A DNA stretch of 60,290 nt from the NCBI GenBank assembly GCA_938091935.1, contig CALKNV010000013.1, positions 1 to 60,290 of the forward strand, in the 5' to 3' direction. Of this stretch, positions 28,836 through 37,111 are shown piece by piece. The position numbers and the translations under genes are program-made. The notes beneath the pieces are model-generated. The model was not told where the DNA came from. It did not search any database and worked only from the letters and a program-made list of their open reading frames with translations. Each line of letters begins with the position of its first letter. The first letter of the stretch is position 1. This stretch comes from an uncultured Pseudomonadales bacterium (GTDB lineage Bacteria > Pseudomonadota > Gammaproteobacteria > Pseudomonadales > Pseudohongiellaceae).

Positions 28836-28906
28836 ATTTGGCTAAGCCAAACCCCTCGCCCCTTCGGGGCAGCTTGCAGCTGTGCAAATTGCTCACGCAA
28901 TTTGTG
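28836..28906. repeat. Multi-hairpin repeat, divergent copy with the same architecture
   Basis: Starts 189 bases after copy 2 (measured at TTGGCT). The palindromes are different in sequence but in the same order: TTTGGCT-A-AGCCAAA, GCCCC-TTC-GGGGC, CAGCT-TGC-AGCTG, CAAATTGC-TCAC-GCAATTTG. Fold rather than sequence is preserved. Confidence 0.85.
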
Positions 28907-28914
28907 ACTCATAA

Positions 28915-28990
28915 TTTTGGCTGAGCCAAAATCCTCACCCCTGCGGGCAGCGCTTTGCGCTGTCTGCGCCGCTGGCGCGGCTTTCGAACC
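28915..28990. repeat. Multi-hairpin repeat, copy 3
   Basis: Matches copy 2 across the whole 76-bp core, but the flank after CTTTCGAACC is different and leads toward the tRNA-Lys gene. Minus-strand open frames across the copies repeatedly give the peptide KAAPAAQTAQSAARRG; I treat these as by-products of the repeat. Confidence 0.92.
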
Positions 28991-29058
28991 TACAACGGTT
29001 CTCATCATTAAACTTTAGATGGCAGAGGGATCTGCAGAGTCGGAGATGTAAAGAGATA

Positions 29059-29134
29059 TGGTGGGTCGTGTAGGATTCGAACCTACGACCTACAGGTTAA
29101 AAGCCCGGTGCTCTACCAACTGAGCTAACGACCC
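29059..29134 (-). tRNA. tRNA-Lys (TTT)
   Basis: 76-nt cloverleaf on the minus strand with encoded CCA. The acceptor GGGTCGT pairs with ACGACCC, the discriminator is A, the D-arm is TAGCTCAGTTGGTAGAGC, and the anticodon loop CTTTTAA gives TTT. It sits between nadA and queC, as in Pseudomonas. Confidence 0.97.
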
Positions 29135-29176
29135 ATACCTTAAAAGTGTATCGTAACTTGTGCCTGACTTACACAA

Positions 29177-29182
29177 TGTCAA
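29177..29182 (-). promoter_or_regulatory. Possible -35 box of the tRNA-Lys promoter
   Basis: A perfect TTGACA on the minus strand, 48 bases upstream of the tRNA 5' end. A -10 match (GTTACGAT region) lies at a somewhat long spacing of 19-21 bases, so the call is tentative. Confidence 0.35.
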
Positions 29183-29244
29183 ACGCTTATCTCCCGGCAA
29201 GCCGCACAGTGACTTTCAATAGTGCGTTTGCATCAGCGATCCGC

Positions 29245-29256
29245 GCTAACGACCCA
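29245..29256 (-). repeat. Short duplicate of the tRNA-Lys 5' end
   Basis: Twelve bases identical to the tRNA-Lys 5' end plus one flanking base (TGGGTCGTTAGC on the minus strand; original at 29124-29135), 121 bases upstream. The match stops in the D-arm. It is a possible remnant of a second tRNA copy or of a recombination event. Confidence 0.5.
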
Positions 29257-29347
29257 CGGGAGGGCGGTATAGTACTACCAAATATAAAAAACTCAAGAGG
29301 TGGTAGGGCTATATCTGTCGATTGTTTGCTGCGGCTCCGTGGCTTGA

Positions 29348-30022
29348 TTAATCCTGGTATTTGGTTGGGTCTGGGACGCCGGCATCCAGGAATCCCTGTC
29401 TCCTGAAACGACAGCTATCGCAGCTGCCGCAGGCTCTACCCCGGTCATCGGCCTGGTAGCAGGATACCGTCAGGCTATAGTCAACGTTCAGTAGGGTACC
29501 TGTCTTTATTATCTCGGCTTTTGACAGGCTTATTAGCGGTGTGTTCAAGGAAATGGAGCTCCCCTCCACTGCTTTCTTGGTAGCCAGATCCATCATCGCC
29601 TGGAATGCCTCGATGTATTCAGGGCGGCAGTCTGGATAACCCGAATAATCCAGCGAATTGACCCCAATGAAGATGGACGAAGCATCTATCGCTTCAGCCA
29701 GAGCCAGGCCATAGGCCAGAAATACCGTGTTTCTCGCAGGCACGTAGGTGATTGGTATGCCCTCTGACTCTTCTTCCGGCACATCCAAAGCCCTGTCCGT
29801 CAGCGCGGAGCCGCCAATTGCGTCAAGACCCAGTTTTACCACCCGATGATCTGCAACCTGCATCGCCGCCGTGATCCGGGTCGCCGCTGCCAATTCACTG
29901 CTGGAGCGCTGACCATAGTCGAAACTCAGCGCACAGCAGACATAGCCTCTGTCCTTCGCCAACGCCAGGCAGGTAGCGGAATCCAGACCGCCGGAGACTA
30001 GCACTATCGCTTTTTCACTCAT
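29348..30022 (-). CDS. queC: 7-cyano-7-deazaguanine synthase QueC
   Basis: 224 residues. The ATP-pyrophosphatase P-loop SGGLDS is at residues 10-15, and the zinc-binding C-terminal cluster is [10 protein letters not shown]. It converts 7-carboxy-7-deazaguanine to preQ0 using ATP and ammonia. It follows queE by 54 bases on the same strand, so the two are probably cotranscribed; queD is elsewhere in the window. Confidence 0.95.
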   Translation of the reverse strand: MSEKAIVLVSGGLDSATCLALAKDRGYVCCALSFDYGQRSSSELAAATRITAAMQVADHRVVKLGLDAIGGSALTDRALDVPEEESEGIPITYVPARNTVFLAYGLALAEAIDASSIFIGVNSLDYSGYPDCRPEYIEAFQAMMDLATKKAVEGSSISLNTPLISLSKAEIIKTGTLLNVDYSLTVSCYQADDRGRACGSCDSCRFRRQGFLDAGVPDPTKYQD

Positions 30023-30076
30023 CTATTAACCAATCTTGAATCTGGACTGTGACGAAACCCATTTGTGCTGCACCAT

Positions 30077-30736
30077 CTAGCGACCCGCTGCCTCGCCCCA
30101 CAGCAGTTTATGCAACTGCATCTGCATCCTCACCGGCAAGTGATCCTCAAGGATCCATTCTGCCAATTCCGCTGGATTCTGCTCCTCAAACGACGGAGAA
30201 AACAATACCTCGCCAGCTCGCTCGGTAAGATTCCACTCCAACAGCTTCGCTTTGGCCCAGACGTAGTCCTGACTGTTGCAAATGACGAACTTGACCTGGT
30301 CTTTCAGCGAAATTAGCGAAAGATTGCCCAGATCATTACGATCAGCCTCGCGGGAACCTGGCGTCTTTAGATCCAGCACGATAGAAACGCGGGGGTCAAC
30401 TTTCTCCACGGACATGGCGCCACTGGTCTCAAGCGAAACCTGATAGCCCTCATCGCAGAGCAGCTGCAGCAGTGGAATGCAATTAGGTTGCGCCAGCGGC
30501 TCACCACCGGTAACCGTTATCAGCTGGCAATGAAGATTCTTCACCTCCGCAAGGATGTCCTCAAGGCTGCGGATACTGCCCCCTTCGAAAGCATAGGCAG
30601 TATCACAATATTGACAGCGCAGTGGGCATCCGGTCAGGCGAATAAAAATCGTAGGTCTACCGACCGTACTCGCCTCACCCTGCAGGGAATGGAATATCTC
30701 GGTAATGCGAAGAGTTGGCGCTGGGTTCACGGGCAT
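30077..30736 (-). CDS. queE: 7-carboxy-7-deazaguanine synthase QueE (radical SAM)
   Basis: 219 residues. The radical SAM cysteines are Cys37, Cys41 and Cys44 in TGCPLRCQYCDTAY, and the SAM-binding TVTGGEPLAQ follows. The start MPVNPAPTLRITEIFHSLQGE has the family's N-terminal substrate-binding strand. It contracts the ring of the QueD product. It lies between cpoB and queC; a terminator-like hairpin separates it from cpoB. Confidence 0.94.
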   Translation of the reverse strand: MPVNPAPTLRITEIFHSLQGEASTVGRPTIFIRLTGCPLRCQYCDTAYAFEGGSIRSLEDILAEVKNLHCQLITVTGGEPLAQPNCIPLLQLLCDEGYQVSLETSGAMSVEKVDPRVSIVLDLKTPGSREADRNDLGNLSLISLKDQVKFVICNSQDYVWAKAKLLEWNLTERAGEVLFSPSFEEQNPAELAEWILEDHLPVRMQMQLHKLLWGEAAGR

Positions 30737-30782
30737 TTTTTAGGCAGAGGAATAAGACGAGATACACATATAAACAAAAGAT

Positions 30783-30819
30783 AAAAAAGACCGGTATTCA
30801 AGAGCCGCTAGGCGCCGGT
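30783..30819 (-). terminator. Possible rho-independent terminator of the tol-pal unit
   Basis: On the minus strand, ACCGG (30815-30819) pairs with CCGGT (30790-30794) and is followed by CTTTTTTAT. The stem is short and the loop long, so this is moderate evidence. It lies 15 bases beyond the cpoB stop. Confidence 0.4.
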
Positions 30820-30833
30820 TTCAAGCTAAGCGA

Positions 30834-31796
30834 CTAGTCCAGAGTCAACAGGCGCGTATCGGCCAGGTTGGCGACACCGGTATTTGGAAACCGGCGCTTG
30901 ATCTCGTTAAGCAGCTGGCGTGCCTGAGGAATATTGCCAAGCCCCTGGTAAGCCAGGCCCAGGCCGTACATGGCATCGGGAAGTTTGGCCGAATCCTGAA
31001 ACTGTTCGAGAATAATCTCGTAGGAGTCGCGAGCCTGGTCATAGCGGTTCAAATACAGGTAAGCCTGACCTTTCCAGTAGTGCGCATTAGTCACGAAGCG
31101 ACCCTGCGGATAGATACTTAGATACTGGTCAAACTCTGCGATTGAGCGCTCAAAGTTACTGTTGATCACCGAGTCATAGGCCATTTGGTATAGCTGTTGC
31201 TCGCTCAATACTGCGGGTTGCAAGGTGCCCCGACTGGTTATACGGCTGCTCCTGCTGCTTGCGGTATCTGCTGGTGTGGGTGCTAATGTGGGTGCAGCTG
31301 TCGCACTCTCCGTTGTCGGTGTATTAGCAGCGCCTGGGTCGCGAACTCCACTGATGGTAGGTATGGCATCAACGCTGCTCCCTGGAGCGGCGGGTTGTCC
31401 GCTAATACCAGGCGAAGTCGATGTAGCGATAGGCACTGAGGGCTGCGCGGCTGCACTGGTCTCCAGGGTCCGCAATCTGTCGTCCATATCGGTGTAACGA
31501 CTCAGCGAATCCCGCTGTAATTTTCGAATTTCAAATCCCTGCTCTTCAACCATGCCACGTAACGCTTGAATCTCTGTCTGGAGCTGACGATTTTGATCAA
31601 GCAACAAGGAAAGTGCATCGTTGCTGGCGGCAGGCTGGGCGCCTGCTACTGTTTGTGCCGGGATAGACCGGCCAGGGATCGCAGGCTGAGATTCAACTAC
31701 AGCCCCTACCCCTTGCGCCGCAGCGAAAGGAGCGGCAGCCAAGCACAGGCTGCCGATCAAAATATTACGTGCCGCGACGACAGGAGATTTTTTCAT
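30834..31796 (-). CDS. cpoB: Cell division coordinator CpoB (YbgF)
   Basis: 320 residues. A signal peptide (about 1-27, ending FAAAQ) is followed by a short coiled coil (about 62-112), a Ser/Thr/Pro/Ala-rich linker (about 113-195) and a C-terminal TPR domain (YQMAYDSVINSNFERSIAEF, then repeats). CpoB links PBP1B activity with Tol-driven outer-membrane constriction in the periplasm. It is the last gene of the tol-pal cluster, 6 bases after pal. Confidence 0.93.
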   Translation of the reverse strand: MKKSPVVAARNILIGSLCLAAAPFAAAQGVGAVVESQPAIPGRSIPAQTVAGAQPAASNDALSLLLDQNRQLQTEIQALRGMVEEQGFEIRKLQRDSLSRYTDMDDRLRTLETSAAAQPSVPIATSTSPGISGQPAAPGSSVDAIPTISGVRDPGAANTPTTESATAAPTLAPTPADTASSRSSRITSRGTLQPAVLSEQQLYQMAYDSVINSNFERSIAEFDQYLSIYPQGRFVTNAHYWKGQAYLYLNRYDQARDSYEIILEQFQDSAKLPDAMYGLGLAYQGLGNIPQARQLLNEIKRRFPNTGVANLADTRLLTLD

Positions 31797-31802
31797 AGAC
31801 TA

Positions 31803-32342
31803 TTAGCGAGCAACGATCTCGACACGACGATTTCGACTATATGCCGATTCGGCCTGGCCAGATTGGGCCGGACGTTCCTCGCCGTAGCTCACTACCTCAA
31901 TTTGTGATCGCGAAGCGCCGTTCACGATAAGATAATTCAGAATGCCGTTAGCGCGACGCTCGCCCAGTGCCAGGTTGTATTCGCGCGTACCGCGCTCATC
32001 CGCATGACCTTCGAGTCGAACTCGCTTGTTTGGATTGGCGGCAAGATCCCGGGCGTGGAATGTCAGCGTGTCCCGATCTTCAGACTTGAATTCCGCAATA
32101 TCAAAGTCGAAGTAGAATACTGTCTGGCGCAAGGCGTTTTGCGCTCGAATCTCTTCCTGACTTAGCCGCCCGCTACTGGAACCGGCGCTACTGGTCGCAG
32201 AACCGCTCGAACTGCCAGCAGAAGTAGATTGACTGCCGCTGCCGGCATCATCGGTTTCACCAGTAGAACTGCATGCCGCAAATGCAAACAGCGAAATGAC
32301 CATAAGGCCAACTCTGAAAAGATTATTTCGTTGATATCCCAC
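31803..32342 (-). CDS. pal: Peptidoglycan-associated lipoprotein Pal
   Basis: 179 residues. The lipobox ends FAFAACSS (Cys near residue 24); a Ser/Gly-rich linker follows; then the OmpA-like peptidoglycan-binding domain with VFYFDFDIAEF, RLEGHADERGTREYNLALGERRA and the terminal YSRNRRVEI. Pal anchors the outer membrane to peptidoglycan and binds TolB. It starts 93 bases after the tolB stop. Confidence 0.96.
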   Translation of the reverse strand: MGYQRNNLFRVGLMVISLFAFAACSSTGETDDAGSGSQSTSAGSSSGSATSSAGSSSGRLSQEEIRAQNALRQTVFYFDFDIAEFKSEDRDTLTFHARDLAANPNKRVRLEGHADERGTREYNLALGERRANGILNYLIVNGASRSQIEVVSYGEERPAQSGQAESAYSRNRRVEIVAR

Positions 32343-32435
32343 TCTTTCAGTCCTCCAAAGACTCTATCGTAATGACCAGCGAAAGCGTTTAGTTTCTAGC
32401 CTATTCAATCGCCAGTTTCCGGTTTAACTGAAGCC

Positions 32436-33740
32436 CTAATTAAAGAAGGGAGACCACGCTGGCTCCCGCACGTCTCCCTGCGAGGATGGTAAACGGAATT
32501 TTACGCGGCCGTCAATGGATACGGCGTCCAGCACGCCTCGACCTGCGAACTTCGTCGCGTACATTATCATGCTGCCATTGGGCGCCACGCTGGGCGATTC
32601 ATCAAGAGAAGTATCCGTCAGAGTGATCACCCTCAAGGTCTCTACATTCAAGATTGCGATCTGGTAATTCGGGTCCTGACGGGTTTCCCTGCGTACATGC
32701 ACCATGTTGACCCCATCGGGCAGAAACTGACCTTTCATACACTGAAAACAGTCATAGGTGAGCCGCTCAACATTGAATGAACTGGCTCCAACTTCCATCT
32801 GGTAAATCTGCGGTTGACCGGTGCGATCGGACATGAAGACGATAGCGCTTCCATCACGGGACCAACTCGGCTCAGTATCTATGGCTGGATGATCAGTTAC
32901 GCGAATCAGTTCATTACTCAGCAGGTCCTGCACGTAGATGTCAGGACTACCGTCTTTAGACAACACCATAGCCAGACGATTGCCATCAGGTGACCAGACC
33001 GGCGAACTGTTTATATTTGGATAGTTGGTAATCTGCCGACGCTGACCAGTCGCGATATTTTGGGTATAAATCCGCGGCAGCGATGTTTCGAAGGAAACAT
33101 AGGCAATATCCTGACCGTTCGGCGACCAGCTTGGAGACATAATAGGCTCATTAGACTCCAGCAGCACCTGCGCCCGCTGACCGTCATAATCCGCCTTCTC
33201 CAATCGGAAGACAGTTTGCCCTCCTACCTCTTCAGAAACGATATAGAGAATCTGGGTTGTAAAGGCGCCACGTGTACCAGTCACAAGCTCGAACACGACG
33301 TTGCTGATTTCGTGACCGATATCCCGCAACTGGGTAACGCTGCCCGTCAACACTTCGCCAGCCAGCTTCAATTCGCGATTCACATCGAAAAATTCATACT
33401 GTACCTGCACCAACTGACTACCAGTCGCACGGGTGATTTTCCCGACAAGCAGATAGTCCTGAGCCAATACACGCCAGTCACGGAAAAAAACTTCATTCTC
33501 TTCATTCGGGAGACTCAGCATATTGCCAGGAGACAGGGCCCTGAATTCACCGACTTGCTGCAGATCGTCAATCACAATCTGCGACACATTTTCACTAAGC
33601 ACACCAGCGCCTTCCCAGGCAAAGGGCACAACTGAGATGGGAATAGGATTATCTACGCCTTGCGTAATCTGAATGCTCAATTCAGCCTTGGCGGAAAACG
33701 AAGCACATAACAAGATAAGTACTAGGGCTCGGTTAATCAT
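32436..33740 (-). CDS. tolB: Tol-Pal system protein TolB
   Basis: 434 residues. Signal peptide (1-19, ending SAKA), an N-terminal alpha/beta domain (ISVVPFAWEGAG), then a six-bladed beta-propeller with repeating PSWSPNGQDIAYVS / PVWSPDGNRLAMVLS / PSWSRDGSAIVFMS motifs. TolB cycles between Pal and TolA in the periplasm. It is 2 bases downstream of tolA, so they are tightly coupled. Confidence 0.96.
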   Translation of the reverse strand: MINRALVLILLCASFSAKAELSIQITQGVDNPIPISVVPFAWEGAGVLSENVSQIVIDDLQQVGEFRALSPGNMLSLPNEENEVFFRDWRVLAQDYLLVGKITRATGSQLVQVQYEFFDVNRELKLAGEVLTGSVTQLRDIGHEISNVVFELVTGTRGAFTTQILYIVSEEVGGQTVFRLEKADYDGQRAQVLLESNEPIMSPSWSPNGQDIAYVSFETSLPRIYTQNIATGQRRQITNYPNINSSPVWSPDGNRLAMVLSKDGSPDIYVQDLLSNELIRVTDHPAIDTEPSWSRDGSAIVFMSDRTGQPQIYQMEVGASSFNVERLTYDCFQCMKGQFLPDGVNMVHVRRETRQDPNYQIAILNVETLRVITLTDTSLDESPSVAPNGSMIMYATKFAGRGVLDAVSIDGRVKFRLPSSQGDVREPAWSPFFN

Positions 33741-33742
33741 GA

Positions 33743-34606
33743 TTAATTCAAAAGATCCTCGGGTTCGAATATCAGTGAAAGAGATCTGAAATTCGCGTTA
33801 AAAACATTTATGGGTAAATCCTGTAGCTCACTAAACGGCGCAGCGCGAAACACAGCGGTTTCCGCGGAGCGGTCAAATGCCGGGTCACCACTAGACTGGG
33901 TGATAGTCGCATCCACCAGCTCGCCTGTTGGTAACATCCTGATCTGCAGTACAGCGCGCATCCCGTTGCGCGCGCTGGGCGGTCTCGACCAATTCTCCTG
34001 AACCACTTGTTGAATCAGGGCAGTGGCACTCTGTACCAACTCATATTCCGTTCGCGCAGCCTCAGCGGCCGCTGCTTCAGCCGCCTCTTGCTGGCGCTGC
34101 CGTTGCAATTCCTGCTGCCTTTGACGCTCCTGCTGTTCGACCAATTCTCTCTGCCGGCGATCTTCCTCGTCAGCTTCTCGCCGAGCATCTTCTTCTCTTT
34201 GCCTGCGTTCCTGCTCGGCACGCTGCCGCTCCAACTCTTCACGTTCACGCAGGGCCGCCTGCTCTCTTTCTCGCTCTTGTTGCTGTTGCTGTTGCTCTGC
34301 TGCTTCTTGCTCACGTTGTCGTTGCTGCTCAGCTTCTTGCTGCTGACGCTGTTCTTCACGGCGTCTCTGATCTGCAACCTCTTGCTGGCGACGCTGCTCT
34401 CTTAACTGCTGATTACGGACCTGTGGGTTCTCATCAATAAAAAGAGCCTTGATGATAGTTGGTTGCACCAATTCCAGACTTTGGGCTTCAGACGTCGACT
34501 GCAAATAAATCAATGTCACGAAGATCAGAATATGAAAAACCAGTGCCAGCACAATAGAAAGCGGGTAACCATTGTAAATGATCAAATTGTTGAACGTGTT
34601 GTTCAT
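33743..34606 (-). CDS. tolA: Cell envelope protein TolA
   Basis: 287 residues. One N-terminal membrane helix (about 16-36), a long Arg/Gln/Glu-rich helical region (about 60-190) that spans the periplasm, and the C-terminal TolA/TonB-like domain (ENWSRPPSARNGMRAVLQIRM). It transmits TolQR proton-motive energy to Pal-TolB. The helical region is low-complexity at the DNA level (CAG/CGT repeats), which produces long open frames on the opposite strand. Confidence 0.93.
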   Translation of the reverse strand: MNNTFNNLIIYNGYPLSIVLALVFHILIFVTLIYLQSTSEAQSLELVQPTIIKALFIDENPQVRNQQLREQRRQQEVADQRRREEQRQQQEAEQQRQREQEAAEQQQQQQEREREQAALREREELERQRAEQERRQREEDARREADEEDRRQRELVEQQERQRQQELQRQRQQEAAEAAAAEAARTEYELVQSATALIQQVVQENWSRPPSARNGMRAVLQIRMLPTGELVDATITQSSGDPAFDRSAETAVFRAAPFSELQDLPINVFNANFRSLSLIFEPEDLLN

Positions 34607-34635
34607 TCAATTCACTGCCAGGCACAAACGGCTCA

Positions 34636-35076
34636 TTAAATGCTGTCAATCGGTTGAGTAATAAAATTCGGGTTAGTCACGCCCGCCTGATTCAAGGTAG
34701 TGATGAGTGTAATCATCGCGCCCCAGTCAGCTTCGGTATCACCTTCCACCAGAACCTGGATTTCCGGATTCGCATTTAGTATGCGAGTAACCTGCTCTCC
34801 GACGGTTTCCAGAGAGACTGATTCGCGCTCATCACCAGTGGCGCCAATGCTTAGGAAGTATTCGCCGGCAGCAGTAATTGAGACTATGAGCGTCTCAAGA
34901 TTTTCATCAATATCCAGCGGCTCATTGCTGGCCTGGGGCAAATCCACATCAATGCCTTGGTTCAGCATTGGCGCAGTCACCATAAATACAATCAACAGCA
35001 CCAGCATCACATCGATATAAGGCACGACATTGATCTCTGCCATTGGCTTACGTTTCTTGCGAACCATTGTTTCCAT
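34636..35076 (-). CDS. tolR: Tol-Pal system protein TolR
   Basis: 146 residues of the ExbD/TolR family. The conserved N-terminus AEINVVPYIDVMLVLLIVFMV contains the single membrane helix with the proton-pathway aspartate. A periplasmic domain follows. It partners TolQ as a proton-driven motor. The start may be Met1 or the internal Met12 preceding AEINVVPY. It lies 29 bases after tolQ and 29 before tolA. Confidence 0.94.
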   Translation of the reverse strand: METMVRKKRKPMAEINVVPYIDVMLVLLIVFMVTAPMLNQGIDVDLPQASNEPLDIDENLETLIVSITAAGEYFLSIGATGDERESVSLETVGEQVTRILNANPEIQVLVEGDTEADWGAMITLITTLNQAGVTNPNFITQPIDSI

Positions 35077-35105
35077 CGATGTTTACCAGCGCCCCGCGAT
35101 AGGCT

Positions 35106-35792
35106 TTAGTTGCTGTGAATTTGTCTGTGCAAGATGCTCGAGAATTCGTCACTGAACGTGATGTAGCTACTGGTGACATTATCCAAGTTGGATGAATAAC
35201 GGTTGTAAGCAACCACGGCAGGTATCGCCGCAAACAGCCCGATAGCTGTTGCAAACAAGGCTTCGGCGATTCCCGGCGCGACAACCTGCAGCGTCGCCTG
35301 CGCTTGACTGGCCAAACCAAGGAAGGAGTTCATAATCCCGATTACGGTACCAAATAGACCAATATAGGGAGAGACCGACCCCACTGTTGCAAGAAAAGCC
35401 AGGTGTCGCTCAAGCTTTTCCTCTTCCCGCGAATAGGCAACCCGCATCGCCCGCTGGGCGCCTTCCATGATTGCTTCGCGGTCGACACTGGCCTGTTGTC
35501 GCAAACGCATAAATTCCTTGAAGCCAGCCCTGAAGATATTTTCCATGCCCACAATGTGCAGGTTCTCTTGCTGCATCTGTGAACCTTCTTTATACAACTG
35601 ACTGAGGTCCATACCAGACCAGAAGCGCTGTTCGAAGCTCAACACACCTTTTCTGGCTGCAGAAAAAACCAGCCAGCGCTGCACGATAATCACCCAAGAC
35701 ACCACTGACAGTACCAGTAGTATCAAAAACACCATCTGCACCGCAGGGCTGGCGTCTAGTATCAGATCGATCGGGCTTAAACCTTCATTCAC
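35106..35792 (-). CDS. tolQ: Tol-Pal system protein TolQ
   Basis: 228 residues of the ExbB/TolQ/MotA family with three membrane helices (about 16-36, 130-155, 170-195). The conserved VGSVSPYIGLFGTVIGIMNSF and GIAEALFATAIGLFAAIPAVVAYN blocks form the proton channel with TolR. It is the first tol gene here; the ybgC thioesterase gene usually found just upstream is absent. Confidence 0.96.
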   Translation of the reverse strand: MNEGLSPIDLILDASPAVQMVFLILLVLSVVSWVIIVQRWLVFSAARKGVLSFEQRFWSGMDLSQLYKEGSQMQQENLHIVGMENIFRAGFKEFMRLRQQASVDREAIMEGAQRAMRVAYSREEEKLERHLAFLATVGSVSPYIGLFGTVIGIMNSFLGLASQAQATLQVVAPGIAEALFATAIGLFAAIPAVVAYNRYSSNLDNVTSSYITFSDEFSSILHRQIHSN

Positions 35793-36044
35793 TTCGATGG
35801 CTCCAGGTATTTCTTAAAACAGCGTTAACGACTGAGTATGACACTGATTTTTCGCGGAAAATCCGTGTATCAGGCATTTATTCGGCCAATCAGCGAAATA
35901 GTTTCGGGAAAACGCATTTAACAGGGCAAAACTAACGTTGCGGCGCGCAGAAAGAGACAAAAAGCGGAAGAATTGTGACTGAAACGTGGCAATCGGCAGC
36001 ATGAGCAGCCTCACGCTTCCTTAAAGCGCCCGCTAGAGCAACGG

Positions 36045-37076
36045 TTATTCTGAGTCGGTGAAGAGATCCTCAACCGCAGCGCTGGGCTTCAAGCCAAAGT
36101 GGCGATAGGCAAACTGGGTAATTACACGCCCTCTTGGGGTTCGCATGATGAAGCCCTGCTGGATCAGGTAAGGTTCAATGACATCTTCGAGGGTGTCTCG
36201 TTCCTCGCTGAGCGCGGCCGCCAGACTATCTATGCCCACCGGGCCACCCTCGAACTTCTCAATCATGGTAAGTAACAGGCGGCGATCCATTTGGTCGAAG
36301 CCGTGTTTATCGATACTGAGCATATCCAGAGCCGCGTGGGCAGAATCTCTATCGACCGTGCCATCATGCTTCACTTCGGCATAGTCCCTCACCCTGCGCA
36401 GCAGGCGGTTTGCAATTCGAGGCGTGCCGCGAGATCGCCGCGCAATTTCCTCAGCCCCCTCTTCTGTCATCTCGGTACCAAGAATACCTGCTGAACGGGC
36501 CACAATTTTCTGTAACTCTTCGACAGAATAAAACTCAAGGCGCTGAATGATGCCAAACCTGTCGCGCAGTGGTGAGGTCAGCAGTCCGGCGCGCGTGGTG
36601 GCTCCAACCAGGGTAAATGGCGGCAAATCCAGCTTGATAGAACGCGCTGCTGGCCCTTCTCCAATCATGATATCCAACTGGTAGTCTTCCATTGCCGGAT
36701 ACAAAATTTCTTCAATTGCCGGACTCAAACGATGTATCTCATCAATGAATAAGACATCTCCCTCTTCCAGGTTCGTCAGCATCGCCGCCAGATCGCCTGC
36801 TTTTTCCAGTACAGGGCCTGAGGTCGTCTTGATCGCCACATCCAGTTCATTGGCCACAATATTGGCAAGCGTCGTTTTTCCCAGTCCGGGCGGCCCAAAC
36901 ACCAGAGTATGATCCAGCGGCTCGGCGCGCTTTCTTGCCGCATTGATGAAAATATCCATCTGCTCTTTAACTTCTTGCTGCCCAACGTAGTCTGCCAGGG
37001 AGAGCGGCCGAATTGCGCGCTCCTGGGATTCTTCAGCGGGTATGGTATCGGGAGAGATCAGGCGGTCATCTTGCAT
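36045..37076 (-). CDS. ruvB: Holliday junction branch-migration ATPase RuvB
   Basis: 343 residues. Walker A is [12 protein letters not shown] (about 65-76), Walker B is VLFIDEIHR, sensor 1 is VGATTRAG, and the C-terminal winged helix ends with [18 protein letters not shown]. RuvB hexamers drive branch migration with RuvA. It sits 35 bases after ruvA and 252 bases before tolQ. Confidence 0.97.
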   Translation of the reverse strand: MQDDRLISPDTIPAEESQERAIRPLSLADYVGQQEVKEQMDIFINAARKRAEPLDHTLVFGPPGLGKTTLANIVANELDVAIKTTSGPVLEKAGDLAAMLTNLEEGDVLFIDEIHRLSPAIEEILYPAMEDYQLDIMIGEGPAARSIKLDLPPFTLVGATTRAGLLTSPLRDRFGIIQRLEFYSVEELQKIVARSAGILGTEMTEEGAEEIARRSRGTPRIANRLLRRVRDYAEVKHDGTVDRDSAHAALDMLSIDKHGFDQMDRRLLLTMIEKFEGGPVGIDSLAAALSEERDTLEDVIEPYLIQQGFIMRTPRGRVITQFAYRHFGLKPSAAVEDLFTDSE

Positions 37077-37111
37077 AGTTTATCTGGGGCTCTAACTTAG
37101 GACTCGGTTTC

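Noticed and set aside
28461..28990. CRISPR array
   Set aside because: Repeats are 75 bp or more with a spacing near 188 bp and repeated flanks; there are no short unique spacers and no cas genes.
28373..29008. Three overlapping minus-strand frames sharing the peptide KAAPAAQTAQSAARRG
   Set aside because: They lie in the palindromic repeats, share no frame with a real gene, and their similarity comes from the repeated DNA.
33060..33635. 191-codon plus-strand frame
   Set aside because: It lies wholly opposite tolB, which is clearly the coding strand.
34007..34405. 132-codon plus-strand frame rich in Leu and Phe
   Set aside because: Shadow of the low-complexity helical region of tolA.
35814..36014. 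66-codon minus-strand frame between ruvB and tolQ
   Set aside because: No resemblance to YbgC or any known family; composition rich in S, F and L looks accidental.
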